From NCBI GenBank assembly GCA_964536415.1, contig CAZHXN010000060.1:1-26608 (forward strand): DNA of 26,608 nt, read 5' to 3'. The stretch is from Trichothermofontia sp964536415. GTDB taxonomy: Bacteria > Cyanobacteriota > Cyanobacteriia > B231. Of this stretch, positions 8,027 through 14,784 are shown piece after piece (the stretch's first letter is position 1; each line of letters opens with the position of its first letter). The notes under the pieces were generated by a model. That model ran no database searches and had not been told where the DNA came from. It saw only the letters and a list, made by a program, of their open reading frames with translations. The position numbers and the translations under genes were made by a program.

Positions 8027-8386
8027 CTCACGGCCAAAGGGGAACAGGGCCAGGGGAACTAGTTTCCAGTGTTGCAGGGCAAAGGGAATGCCAATGATTG
8101 TAATGGCCAGAATCAAGGCCGAGGTGAGGTGGGCCAAGGCCAGCCCCCAACCCCAGAGCAATACCCAGATCACATTAAAAATAGTATTGAGGAGGGTCCC
8201 CGCCGACTCTGTGCGCACAATCTCACGCCCAAAGGGAATCATTGCGGCAATCCCCAACTTAATCGCAGCAAGGCCAAAGGGAATGCCAATAATCGTCAGG
8301 CAGATCAGCAGACCTCCCAGGATATAACCCGCCCCAGTAATAAAGCCTCCAAAGATCAACCAGATAATATTGCCTAATACACTCAT
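8018..8386 (-). CDS. yccF: YccF-domain inner membrane protein
   Basis: This small integral membrane protein (122 residues from the ATG at 8386) has two copies of the YccF pattern: LTIIGIPFGLAAIKLGIAAMIPFGRE and ITIIGIPFALQHWKLVPLALFPFGRE. The E. coli namesake is an uncharacterised inner membrane protein, so no biochemical role is claimed. I choose the start at 8386 because AAGGA lies seven bases upstream and the family begins with VLGNIIWLI; a longer open frame to 8536 crosses a repeat-rich stretch and is unlikely. The last nine bases overlap ppx on the other strand. Confidence 0.88.
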   Translation of the reverse strand: MSVLGNIIWLIFGGFITGAGYILGGLLICLTIIGIPFGLAAIKLGIAAMIPFGREIVRTESAGTLLNTIFNVIWVLLWGWGLALAHLTSALILAITIIGIPFALQHWKLVPLALFPFGRELR

Positions 8387-8470
8387 GATGTGTCCTTCTA
8401 TGTGCTTGGGAAAACCGATCGGCCCGTCGCTTGGTATCGAGTTTACGAGACCCAACCGTGCGATGGGAAG

Positions 8471-8543
8471 GGTGGGGTCGCCCGGTTGGGAAATTGCCCG
8501 GTTGGGGAGGGTGGGGTCACGCGGGGAGTGACCCACCCTCCCC
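8471..8543. repeat. G-rich repeats and strong hairpin behind the protease gene
   Basis: CCCGGTTGGG occurs twice (8481-8490 and 8498-8507), each associated with a GGGTGGGGTC segment. The second copy forms one arm of a long inverted repeat: 8504-8520 pairs with 8528-8543 (GTGACCCACCCTCCCC) with a single extra G. It lies 32 bases beyond the stop of the minus-strand HtrA gene and could end that transcript, though there is no T-tract after it on the minus strand. It may equally be a mobile palindromic repeat. Confidence 0.65.
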
Positions 8544-8575
8544 GATGCTGATTGACAAGGAAGAGAGGCCGATTC

Positions 8576-9811
8576 CTAAGAGGGATTACTGGGGAGGTCA
8601 CTGGTGCGTACCGCCAGTTGCTGGGTGCGATCGCCCCGCTGAATCTGGACTTGTAGCGTTTGCCCCACCCGCGTATTTTCCACAATCCGCTGGACTTGTT
8701 CGGCTTTGGCAACGGGTTGGTTCTCAATCCGCAGAATCACATCCCCGCGCCGCAGGCCCGCACTCGCGGCTGGGCTATTAGGCATCACCTGCACAACCAG
8801 GACCCCTTCAACCTCTGGTAATAATACAGTTGTATTTGGATCACGGTTATTGCGACGGGCCAACTCTGGGGTCAAATCCCGCATCCCAATCCCCAAATAG
8901 GGATGGGCAATCCGCTCACCCCGCTCTAACTGGGCCAGGATTTGCTTAACCCGATCGATGGGAATCGCAAAGCCAATCCCCATTGCATCGGCCCGAATTG
9001 CTGTGTTAATTCCAATCACATCCCCATTCTCATTCAGGAGGGGTCCCCCCGAATTACCGGGATTGATCGCTGCATCGGTTTGGATAAAATCAATGCGTTT
9101 GTCGGGAATCCCCACCTCGGCACTCGATCGATTGAGGGTACTAATAATCCCCAAGGTGACCGTATTGTCTAACCCCAGGGGATTGCCGACGGCGATCGCC
9201 CAGTCCCCAACCTGAATTTGGTTGGAACTACCGAGGGGCGCAACGGGTAAGGTAGCGCCTTGGGGATTGATCTTGATGACCGCCAGATCGGTCAGGGTAT
9301 CCACGCCGCGCACCTGACCTTCAAAACTGCGCCCATCCGTCAGCCGTACCGTTACCCGATCGGCGCGATCGACCACATGGGCATTGGTCAGGACTAATCC
9401 TGACCCATCGATGATAAATCCTGATCCCTGCCCCTGCTGTAATTGCTCACGGGGAATCCGGGAAAAGAACTCCGGGCCAAAAAAACGCTGGAAAAAGGGA
9501 TCATCAAAGAACGGATCAAGTTGGCGAGTGACCACCCGTTCCGTATCAATCCGCACCACCGCCGGACCCACCCGCCGCACTGCCGCCGTCACAAAGCTAC
9601 CAGGGGCGATGGCCGCCCGCTGGGCTACGGTCACTGGAGGAGACACGACCTCCGTGGGGGGAGAGGTCGCAGTTTCGGCAAGTATCGGCGTCGGGCTGGC
9701 GAGGGAAGGGAGCGTGGGCAGCCAGCCGATCACCAGCACCAGACTGATCCCCGCTACCCATAGCCGACGCGATGTGCGTTGGGGAAAACGCCAAAACTTG
9801 AAGTCGCGCAT
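8576..9811 (-). CDS. HtrA/Deg-family serine protease with one PDZ domain
   Basis: This is a periplasmic or lumenal quality-control protease of the HhoA/HhoB/HtrA type. The 411-residue protein starts with a basic segment and a hydrophobic helix (LWVAGISLVLVIGWLPTL, about 18-35), consistent with export or a membrane anchor. The trypsin-like triad is complete: H145 in TNAHVV, D175 in TDLAVIK and S254 in GNSGGPL. A single PDZ domain covers about 300-400 (GVLVVQVMPNSPAASAGLRRGDVI). I use the ATG at 9811; the longer frame would need a TTG. It is followed by the repeat hairpin and preceded on the same strand by the cupin gene, 92 bases away. Which of the three cyanobacterial Deg paralogues it is cannot be decided here. 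Confidence 0.95.
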   Translation of the reverse strand: MRDFKFWRFPQRTSRRLWVAGISLVLVIGWLPTLPSLASPTPILAETATSPPTEVVSPPVTVAQRAAIAPGSFVTAAVRRVGPAVVRIDTERVVTRQLDPFFDDPFFQRFFGPEFFSRIPREQLQQGQGSGFIIDGSGLVLTNAHVVDRADRVTVRLTDGRSFEGQVRGVDTLTDLAVIKINPQGATLPVAPLGSSNQIQVGDWAIAVGNPLGLDNTVTLGIISTLNRSSAEVGIPDKRIDFIQTDAAINPGNSGGPLLNENGDVIGINTAIRADAMGIGFAIPIDRVKQILAQLERGERIAHPYLGIGMRDLTPELARRNNRDPNTTVLLPEVEGVLVVQVMPNSPAASAGLRRGDVILRIENQPVAKAEQVQRIVENTRVGQTLQVQIQRGDRTQQLAVRTSDLPSNPS

Positions 9812-9903
9812 AGGGAGTCTCTGCAATAAACGTTGCTATGACTCAGGATACCGATTGGGCCGCGAGTCTGACCACGCCGGAACACCGAACTCGATGTGCC
9901 CAG

Positions 9904-10365
9904 TTAAGTGAGGGGAGTCAACATATCCAACCCACGCAGTACTCGCAGGTCTTGTTCGTCGAGTTCAACGGGGGTGCCGCTCCGAATCAGTTCGGCAAAG
10001 TCTTCGTTGGGCACCATAATGCAGAGGGCATAGAGGCGATCGCGGCCTGTATTCTCAATCAAGTGGGTGCCCGTTGGCGGCACCAACAAGCTATCCCCCG
10101 CCCGGATCGGGGTTGTTTTACCATCACAGGTGGCTTGTCCCTCGCCCTTGAGAACAAAAAAGAGTTCCACCGCCAGTTGGTGCCGGTTGGGCGGGGTTTT
10201 ACCCCCCACGTCGAAAATTTCCACACACACAGTCAGCGAGATCTCCGATTGGGTCGGGTCAAAGACAATGGCTAACCGGTTCGTATCCTGGGGGCTGATC
10301 CGATAGGCTTGGTAGTCCTGGGGAGACTTGACGATCGGAATCATGCAACGTTCAGTGTTCACCAT
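9904..10365 (-). CDS. Cupin-domain protein
   Basis: This 153-residue protein has a single cupin beta-barrel. The two conserved motifs are recognisable: RHQLAVELFFVLKGEGQATCDG (motif 1) and GDSLLVPPTGTHLIENTG (motif 2). They carry His and Glu residues suited to a metal site, so it may be an oxygenase, isomerase or sugar-binding protein; nothing narrows this down. The ATG at 10365 is used; an alternative is the in-frame ATG at 10344. Neither has a strong ribosome site. It lies upstream of the HtrA-type gene on the same strand. Confidence 0.88.
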   Translation of the reverse strand: MVNTERCMIPIVKSPQDYQAYRISPQDTNRLAIVFDPTQSEISLTVCVEIFDVGGKTPPNRHQLAVELFFVLKGEGQATCDGKTTPIRAGDSLLVPPTGTHLIENTGRDRLYALCIMVPNEDFAELIRSGTPVELDEQDLRVLRGLDMLTPLT

Positions 10366-10661
10366 CGGCGTTTCCAGCCACAGCTTGCAGAGGACCGAAC
10401 AAGACCAGTTTTCTCAAGATTAGCGCTTCTCCAGATCCAGGATTCAGAAGAACCAGACCGAAAAAACATACGCTCCAGATTAAGGACCAGATTAAAGATC
10501 AGGCTGGGAAAATACAATGGGCGATCGGCCCGCCGGTCAGGAACCCCTCAAGCCAGATCAAGGTCGGCTTACACCGACTAACCCGCGCCCGATCGGGGGC
10601 AGAGAAGGGGCGAAGACCGTTACAATTTAAGAGTGAAAACCATGACGACATCACTGGAACT
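10366..10661. other. Divergent gap between cupin gene and psbX
   Basis: No gene is supported in this 296-base segment. It contains CCAGATTAAGGA/CCAGATTAAAGA in tandem near 10473-10497 and a small inverted repeat (GTCGG/CCGAC, about 10563-10578). A TACAAT hexamer at 10621-10626 could be the -10 of psbX, but no good -35 is seen. Confidence 0.45.
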
Positions 10662-10665
10662 ATGA
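10642..10665 (+). other. Seven-codon leader ORF overlapping the psbX start
   Basis: ATG at 10642 opens MTTSLEL and stops at the TGA of 10663-10665, which overlaps the psbX ATG as ATGA. Its first 16 bases resemble those of psbX (ATGACGACATCACTGG versus ATGACGCCATCATTAG). It may therefore be a duplicated start used for coupling, or simply chance. Confidence 0.4.
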
Positions 10666-10781
10666 CGCCATCATTAGCCAATTTCCTCTGGAGCCTAGTC
10701 TGGGGCGCTACCATCGTGGTAATTCCCGTAACGGTTGCCCTGATTTTCATTAGCCAAAAGGACAAAATCCAACGTTCTTAA
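10662..10781 (+). CDS. psbX: Photosystem II PsbX protein
   Basis: The 39-residue product MTPSLANFLWSLVWGATI...ISQKDKIQRS has the size and sequence of cyanobacterial PsbX: an N-terminal MTPSL, one membrane helix, and a short basic tail after SQ(K/S)D. PsbX is a single-helix subunit near cytochrome b559 and the QB side of photosystem II and affects quinone turnover. The gene was too short for standard length cut-offs. ycf66 follows on the same strand, a gene order recalled from other cyanobacteria. The ribosome site is weak (CTGGAA), and a seven-codon ORF overlaps the start. Confidence 0.93.
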   Translation: MTPSLANFLWSLVWGATIVVIPVTVALIFISQKDKIQRS

Positions 10782-10880
10782 CGACGGCTAACGGTTGGGG
10801 AAGGGAAGTATTGCGGCATCTCTTCCCTGATCAGCGGAAAAATAACCGATCGACGGCGACGCTGATCTGTACGGGATCGA

Positions 10881-10931
10881 AATTCTGATCCGATACAGTC
10901 TGACCTGATATATAGTCTGACCTGATATAGA
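10881..10931 (+). promoter_or_regulatory. 17-bp direct repeats with duplicated extended -10 before ycf66
   Basis: AGTCTGACCTGATATA occurs at 10897-10912 and 10914-10929 (17-base period), and a degraded third copy (TTCTGATCCGATA) precedes them. Each good copy holds TGATATA, an extended -10-like element. The downstream copy would place a transcript start almost at the ycf66 ATG (10940). They may be duplicated promoters or an activator site. Confidence 0.5.
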
Positions 10932-10939
10932 GAGTTACG

Positions 10940-11905
10940 ATGGTCAATCTTGGGCTGAATCCAGCCAGTCTTCTTGGTATTGCGCTCGCAAGTGCTGGGC
11001 TGGGGCTGTATGTGTTACGCTCCATTCGCCCAGAACTCTCGCGGGATCATGACATCTTTTTTGCGGCGGTTGGGTTGGTCAGTGGCCTGATCCTGTTATT
11101 CCAGGGCTGGCGACTGGACCCCATTCTCCAGTTCGGGCAATTTCTGGTGGCTGGATCGGCGGTCTTCTTTGCGGTGGAAAGTATTCGTCTGCGCGGGGTC
11201 GCGACGGAGCAGGCTAAGCGCAATACCCCGATCGTGGATGAGGAGCGACCGGTCAGTCGGGTTTACCGGGCTGAGTTGGATGATCTTGTCTCGTTTGATC
11301 AACGATCGACGACTCGTCGGATTCGGGGGAGCCGGGACAGCCGCCCGAATGAGCGCTATGACGACTACTGGGATGATGACTATAGCGACGATCGGCCCGC
11401 CTCGCGATCGCGCAGCACCGGGGAGAGCGAACCCCCGCGCCGCAGTGGCGATGATTGGGAGCGAAGCGAACCCAGCCGCCGCCCGCGCAAACGTCCACCC
11501 ACCCCAGACACCCTGAACAGTAGTCGCCGCGAGTCGTCCGCCGGCCCCCGTGATTATCGGGAAGCCCCCCCGCGCCGCCGCCCGCCGGTAGAGGATATTG
11601 ACAGTACTGCACGGGCTGAAACGCGGACCACGGTCACGGATGTGCCGCCCCCCCGCCGCAAGCGGAAACGGCCCGCTGGTGAGAGCACACCGGCTACCAA
11701 TCGGCGACCCGTGCCCCGTGCCGAGGATGAGATTCCTAGTGCGGATTATGTGGCCTATCAACCGATCGACACGCCAGGACGCGAAGAACAGGCGGACGAT
11801 CGCCCCGCCGATCACGCTAACAATCGCCCCGATCGGCCCCAGGATGACTACTCCGATGCAGAGTACGACCGCGATCGGCCTCACGATGACGAGTTTGACC
11901 GCTAA
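10940..11905 (+). CDS. ycf66: Ycf66 family membrane protein with long charged tail
   Basis: Ycf66 is found in cyanobacteria and some plastids, and its function is not established. The N-terminal 90 residues contain three hydrophobic segments (PASLLGIALASAGLGLYVL, FFAAVGLVSGLILLFQGW, FGQFLVAGSAVFFAVESI) in the family arrangement. They are followed by the conserved-looking PVSRVYRAELDDL. Residues 130-321 form a low-complexity, Arg/Asp/Pro-rich, probably disordered tail, longer than in many homologues. psbX is upstream, and the context suggests a thylakoid-related role (inference). The GC-rich tail produces a 314-codon antisense open frame, which I regard as a shadow. Confidence 0.9.
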   Translation: MVNLGLNPASLLGIALASAGLGLYVLRSIRPELSRDHDIFFAAVGLVSGLILLFQGWRLDPILQFGQFLVAGSAVFFAVESIRLRGVATEQAKRNTPIVDEERPVSRVYRAELDDLVSFDQRSTTRRIRGSRDSRPNERYDDYWDDDYSDDRPASRSRSTGESEPPRRSGDDWERSEPSRRPRKRPPTPDTLNSSRRESSAGPRDYREAPPRRRPPVEDIDSTARAETRTTVTDVPPPRRKRKRPAGESTPATNRRPVPRAEDEIPSADYVAYQPIDTPGREEQADDRPADHANNRPDRPQDDYSDAEYDRDRPHDDEFDR

Positions 11906-12042
11906 CTCCTGGCTTCGGTTGGTGTTCTCTGCCAGGGGCAGGTGCAACCGTGCGTCGGGGAAAGGAATTGTGCCCGCGACTCGCAACCGTGAGTCCCGGC
12001 GATTCAGCCAGACACCGTATCGTACAAACCGACACACCACCT

Positions 12043-12588
12043 ATGTTTAGGGTCGCCCGGTGGCAGCGAGATCAAGCCCTCTTGCTCTTGCTCTGTTGGA
12101 GTTGTCTGGGCTTGCTCACCGCCTGTTTCCCTGACAACCAGAGTTNNNNNNNNNNCCTGAACAGTCGCACAAGGGATGAACAACCGGCTCTGAGTGGGGA
12201 TGGCCGCTATCTGGCTCTGGTTTCTGATCGCAATGGAGGGCGCAATATCCTGCTCTATGACCTGCGGCAACGCCAATTTATCAATCTCCCCCGTCTGAAT
12301 CGTCCCGACGCGATCGCTGAAAACCCCAGTCTGAGCCGCACCGCGCGTTATATCGTCTATATCGCTAGCGATCGCGGTAAACCGGAAGTTGAACTGTACG
12401 ATCGGGCAACCCAGCGTGTCGAGGTGTTGAGTACAGGGTATCGGGGGTGGGTGCGCAACCCCAGCATTAGTCCCGATGGACGCTATATTGCCTTTGAAAC
12501 CAGCCGTCGCGGCCAATGGGATATTGAAGTTTTCGATCGCGGTCCTGGCATTGAACTCGATGTGGCTGCTGGTGCTCCTCCCCAATGA
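12043..12588 (+). CDS. TolB-like (PD40 repeat) lipoprotein, first copy, interrupted by an assembly gap
   Basis: Starting at the ATG at 12043, the product has basic residues, a hydrophobic stretch ALLLLLCWSCLGLL and a lipobox LTAC, so it should be a lipid-anchored envelope protein. Three beta-propeller blade motifs of the PD40/WD40-like TolB type follow: PALSGDGRYLALVSDR, PSLSRTARYIVYIASDR and PSISPDGRYIAFETSR. Only about half a propeller is encoded, so it may pair with its paralogue downstream. A longer in-frame start at 11950 would put the signal peptide inside and is not chosen. Ten Ns at 12146-12155 lie just after the lipobox; the frame is the same on both sides, but the true gap length is unknown. 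ycf66 ends 137 bases upstream. Confidence 0.8.
   Translation: MFRVARWQRDQALLLLLCWSCLGLLTACFPDNQSXXXXLNSRTRDEQPALSGDGRYLALVSDRNGGRNILLYDLRQRQFINLPRLNRPDAIAENPSLSRTARYIVYIASDRGKPEVELYDRATQRVEVLSTGYRGWVRNPSISPDGRYIAFETSRRGQWDIEVFDRGPGIELDVAAGAPPQ
12146..12155. other. Scaffold gap (ten Ns)
   Basis: Ten undetermined bases, a common placeholder length, sit between the lipobox and the first propeller motif of the TolB-like lipoprotein. The real length may differ. Confidence 0.95.
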
Positions 12589-12598
12589 TTGACTCGCT

Positions 12599-12642
12599 GA
12601 TCCTAAGTAGATCTTAAGTGGATCTTAAGTGAATCTTAGTGG
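12599..12642 (+). promoter_or_regulatory. Four tandem 11-bp repeats, OmpR/PhoB-type spacing
   Basis: The 11-mer GATCTTAAGTG is repeated from 12599, 12610, 12621 and 12632; the inner two are perfect, the outer two have a few changes. One helical turn per repeat, with CTTAAGTG cores separated by three bases, is the geometry of Pho boxes and other OmpR-family sites. The match to the cyanobacterial Pho consensus (three YTTAAYYW units with 3-base spacers, from memory) is only partial. It lies between the two TolB-like genes. Confidence 0.5.
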
Positions 12643-13276
12643 GATAGGCCCCCGCCAGCTACGAAAAACAGTCTCTGTACCCCTGTCGCTCTGTTCTAAC
12701 GGTATTTGTTCTAACGGTATTTGTTCTAACGGTGTTCAGTTGAAGCGCAGTCTGTCACTCCTCCTTAGCCTTGCCACTAGTCTTGCCACCCTGCTGGGCG
12801 GTTGCACGGGCGCAGGGCGTCTGCTGAGCTTCCCCTTTGATCCTGTTGGGGGCCAAAGTCTTAATAGCGTAGGGAGTGATCTCAACCCTGCCGTCAGCGG
12901 TCGCTATTTGGTCTTTGCGTCTGATCGCCGGGGCAGTCAGGATATTTACCTTTTTGACCTCACTACGCGCCGCCTAGTGGATGTTCCCGGTCTCAATGCC
13001 CTTGATATGTTGGCCTCTGATCCCGCCGTGTCCGAGGATGGCCAAACGATCGTCTTCACGGGCAGTCGTCAGGGACGGACTGGTATCTATCTCTACGATC
13101 GCACTACCCGCCAGTTACGTCTGCTCACCAGTAGCCTAGAGGCCGAAGTCCGCAGCCCCACGATCAGTGCCGATGGTCGCACGATCGCCTTTGAGGCGGC
13201 GATCAACGGTCAGTGGGATGTCTTGATTTACGATCGCAACGGACGCCCCCTGCGGGTAGGCGAATTGGGACCTTGA
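12629..13276 (+). CDS. TolB-like (PD40 repeat) lipoprotein, second copy
   Basis: This is a paralogue of the preceding gene. It has a hydrophobic signal (SLSLLLSLATSLATLLGGC) with lipobox LGGC, then SLNSVGSDLNPAVSGRYLVFASDRRG, DPAVSEDGQTIVFTGSRQG and SPTISADGRTIAFEAAING propeller motifs. It ends a few residues after the last, again with too few blades for a closed propeller. The start is uncertain: the GTG at 12629 lies inside the tandem 11-mers and would add an odd N-terminus with three CSNGI/V repeats, while a TTG at 12740 would give a compact LKRSLSLLL signal peptide. Neither has a good ribosome site. It is probably cotranscribed with the first copy and converges on the HLIP gene 21 bases away. 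Confidence 0.8.
   Translation: MNLSGIGPRQLRKTVSVPLSLCSNGICSNGICSNGVQLKRSLSLLLSLATSLATLLGGCTGAGRLLSFPFDPVGGQSLNSVGSDLNPAVSGRYLVFASDRRGSQDIYLFDLTTRRLVDVPGLNALDMLASDPAVSEDGQTIVFTGSRQGRTGIYLYDRTTRQLRLLTSSLEAEVRSPTISADGRTIAFEAAINGQWDVLIYDRNGRPLRVGELGP
12692..12736 (+). repeat. Three tandem 15-bp repeats
   Basis: TGTTCTAACGGTATT occurs at 12692-12706 and 12707-12721, and with one change at 12722-12736. The period is a multiple of three and the frame is that of the downstream gene, so translation would give CSNGI-CSNGI-CSNGV. It may instead be untranslated leader. Confidence 0.8.
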
Positions 13277-13297
13277 GCGTTGCCCAGCACGGCTAGG

Positions 13298-13540
13298 TTA
13301 GCGTAAGCCGAGCCAAGTGAAAAAGTCTTGGTGGGTGAAAAACTCCAGGATGAGCAGGGCTACAAAGCCAATCATGGCAAAGCGCCCATTCAGTTGCTCG
13401 GCGTAGGCACTCCAGCCAAAGGCCGGGGTGGGACGAGCCGGATCAGGCGCGGGGGCTGAGACGGGCAACGGGGGGACTGCGGTTGGGGGTGTGGTGTCTG
13501 GGGTGGGTGTATCGGAACTCATAGACGGATCGGTACTCAT
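13298..13540 (-). CDS. High-light-inducible (HLIP/SCP-type) chlorophyll-binding protein
   Basis: The C-terminal 45 residues (FGWSAYAEQLNGRFAMIGF...) carry the ExxNGRxAMxG motif of light-harvesting-like proteins, followed by a single membrane helix (VALLILEFF). Such one-helix proteins bind chlorophyll and carotenoid and protect photosystem II assembly. The N-terminus is a Pro/Ser/Thr-rich linker. I use the ATG at 13540 (80 residues, within the family range); an in-frame ATG at 13648 would add an unlikely leader, and an ATG at 13522 is possible. No clear ribosome site marks any of them. sdhB lies behind it on the same strand. Confidence 0.88.
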   Translation of the reverse strand: MSTDPSMSSDTPTPDTTPPTAVPPLPVSAPAPDPARPTPAFGWSAYAEQLNGRFAMIGFVALLILEFFTHQDFFTWLGLR

Positions 13541-13701
13541 ATCGGGGGTATCTGGACTTAGAGGGTGAGCGAATAGTCGCCTATTGTGCAACCCGGCAAT
13601 ATAGGCTGTTGGGTCTCGCAGGCTCGACGCCAACCTACAACTCATCATTCAACTCATCATTGTAAGTATGACGCTCTACTGACGACCTCTCACGCAGGAG
13701 A

Positions 13702-14784
13702 TTAAGACGGGGCTGAGGATGGTTGATCAGGACCTTGCGCAACGTCTGGCTCAGTAGCGGCCTCACTGGCTAACCAAGCTTCCACTGCTTCGATGAGCGA
13801 TCGCACGGTTTCCGTACCCTCGGAAGCTTCAAAACTGAAGGGAAGCTTACCACGTACCAGCATCCGCAGGCCCAGGGGACCGAGGCTGGCTAGGCCGCGC
13901 CAATCGCGGAAGGAATTCCCAACCACTGTAATCCCAAAACGGCGTTCATCCACCCAGCCCCCCTGTTTAACCAACTCGACCAACAACTTACGATGGCGGA
14001 TCGGGCGGCTCGCTTGGGCATCGTTCCGGGCCAGAATTTCCCCCTTAATTTTGCCAATCTGATCCATCGGAGCCACATCCATCGGGCAAACCGTATTACA
14101 GAAATAGCAACGGGTACATCCCCAAACCCCCTGACTGCCCTGGTTATAGAGATCCAGACGCTCTTCCGTGCGATCGTCCCGGTTATCAGCCACGAGGCGA
14201 TAGGCTTTGGCCAGCGCATGGGGACCGACAAACTTCGGGTTCACCTCCCGCGCATTGCACTCGGAATAGCACGCGCCGCAGAGGATACAATTCCCTACCT
14301 GATCTAACTTGGCCCGTTCCGCCGGTGATTGCAAAAATTCGCGCTCGGCTGGAGCGTTGACCGCCGTCTCCTTCCCAGTCGATGAGGCCAAGGCTAACTG
14401 TCGGGCCGAAGAACTGACATAGGGATCGACCACGGCTAGGGTGTCCCAAAAACTCTGCATATCGACAACTAAGTCTTTAATCACGGGCAGATTGCCTAAA
14501 GGGGCGATCGTAATTGCCGGTGTATCCGGGGAACTGAAACGGGCCAATTCACTGCCCACATTTTCCTTGCAGGCGAGGGCCGAGCGGCCATTAATCCGCA
14601 TGGCACAACTGCCGCAAATGGTATTCCGACAATTTTTCCGAAAGGCCAGAGTGCCATCCTGTTCCCACTTAATCCGGTTCAAACACTCCAGAATCGTGCT
14701 ACCCGATTCCACCTCTAATGTATAGGTCTGAAAGCTAGGGTCGCCCTGGGGAGACTGGCGCTGGATTTCAAAGGAGACTTGCAT
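13702..14784 (-). CDS. sdhB: Succinate dehydrogenase / fumarate reductase iron-sulfur subunit
   Basis: This subunit passes electrons from the flavoprotein SdhA to quinone through three Fe-S clusters; in cyanobacteria it serves thylakoid respiratory and plastoquinone reduction. From the ATG at 14784 it has 360 residues. The N-terminal ferredoxin domain has C52, C57, C60, C72 for [2Fe-2S]. The C-terminal domain has C166, C169, C172, C176 and C223, C226, C229, C233. The last set has a Cys (C226) where classical SdhB lacks one. The protein is longer than the usual 240-260 residues, with a C-terminal extension of about 90. The longer frame to 15024 has no sensible start. sdhA is not in the window. 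Confidence 0.93.
   Translation of the reverse strand: MQVSFEIQRQSPQGDPSFQTYTLEVESGSTILECLNRIKWEQDGTLAFRKNCRNTICGSCAMRINGRSALACKENVGSELARFSSPDTPAITIAPLGNLPVIKDLVVDMQSFWDTLAVVDPYVSSSARQLALASSTGKETAVNAPAEREFLQSPAERAKLDQVGNCILCGACYSECNAREVNPKFVGPHALAKAYRLVADNRDDRTEERLDLYNQGSQGVWGCTRCYFCNTVCPMDVAPMDQIGKIKGEILARNDAQASRPIRHRKLLVELVKQGGWVDERRFGITVVGNSFRDWRGLASLGPLGLRMLVRGKLPFSFEASEGTETVRSLIEAVEAWLASEAATEPDVAQGPDQPSSAPS

Noticed and set aside
11096..12040. 314-codon open frame antisense to ycf66
   Set aside because: It arises from the GC-rich Arg/Asp/Pro tail of ycf66 and has no recognisable domain; ycf66 itself is a known family.
12599..12736. CRISPR array
   Set aside because: The 11- and 15-base units are tandem with no spacers and no cas genes are present.
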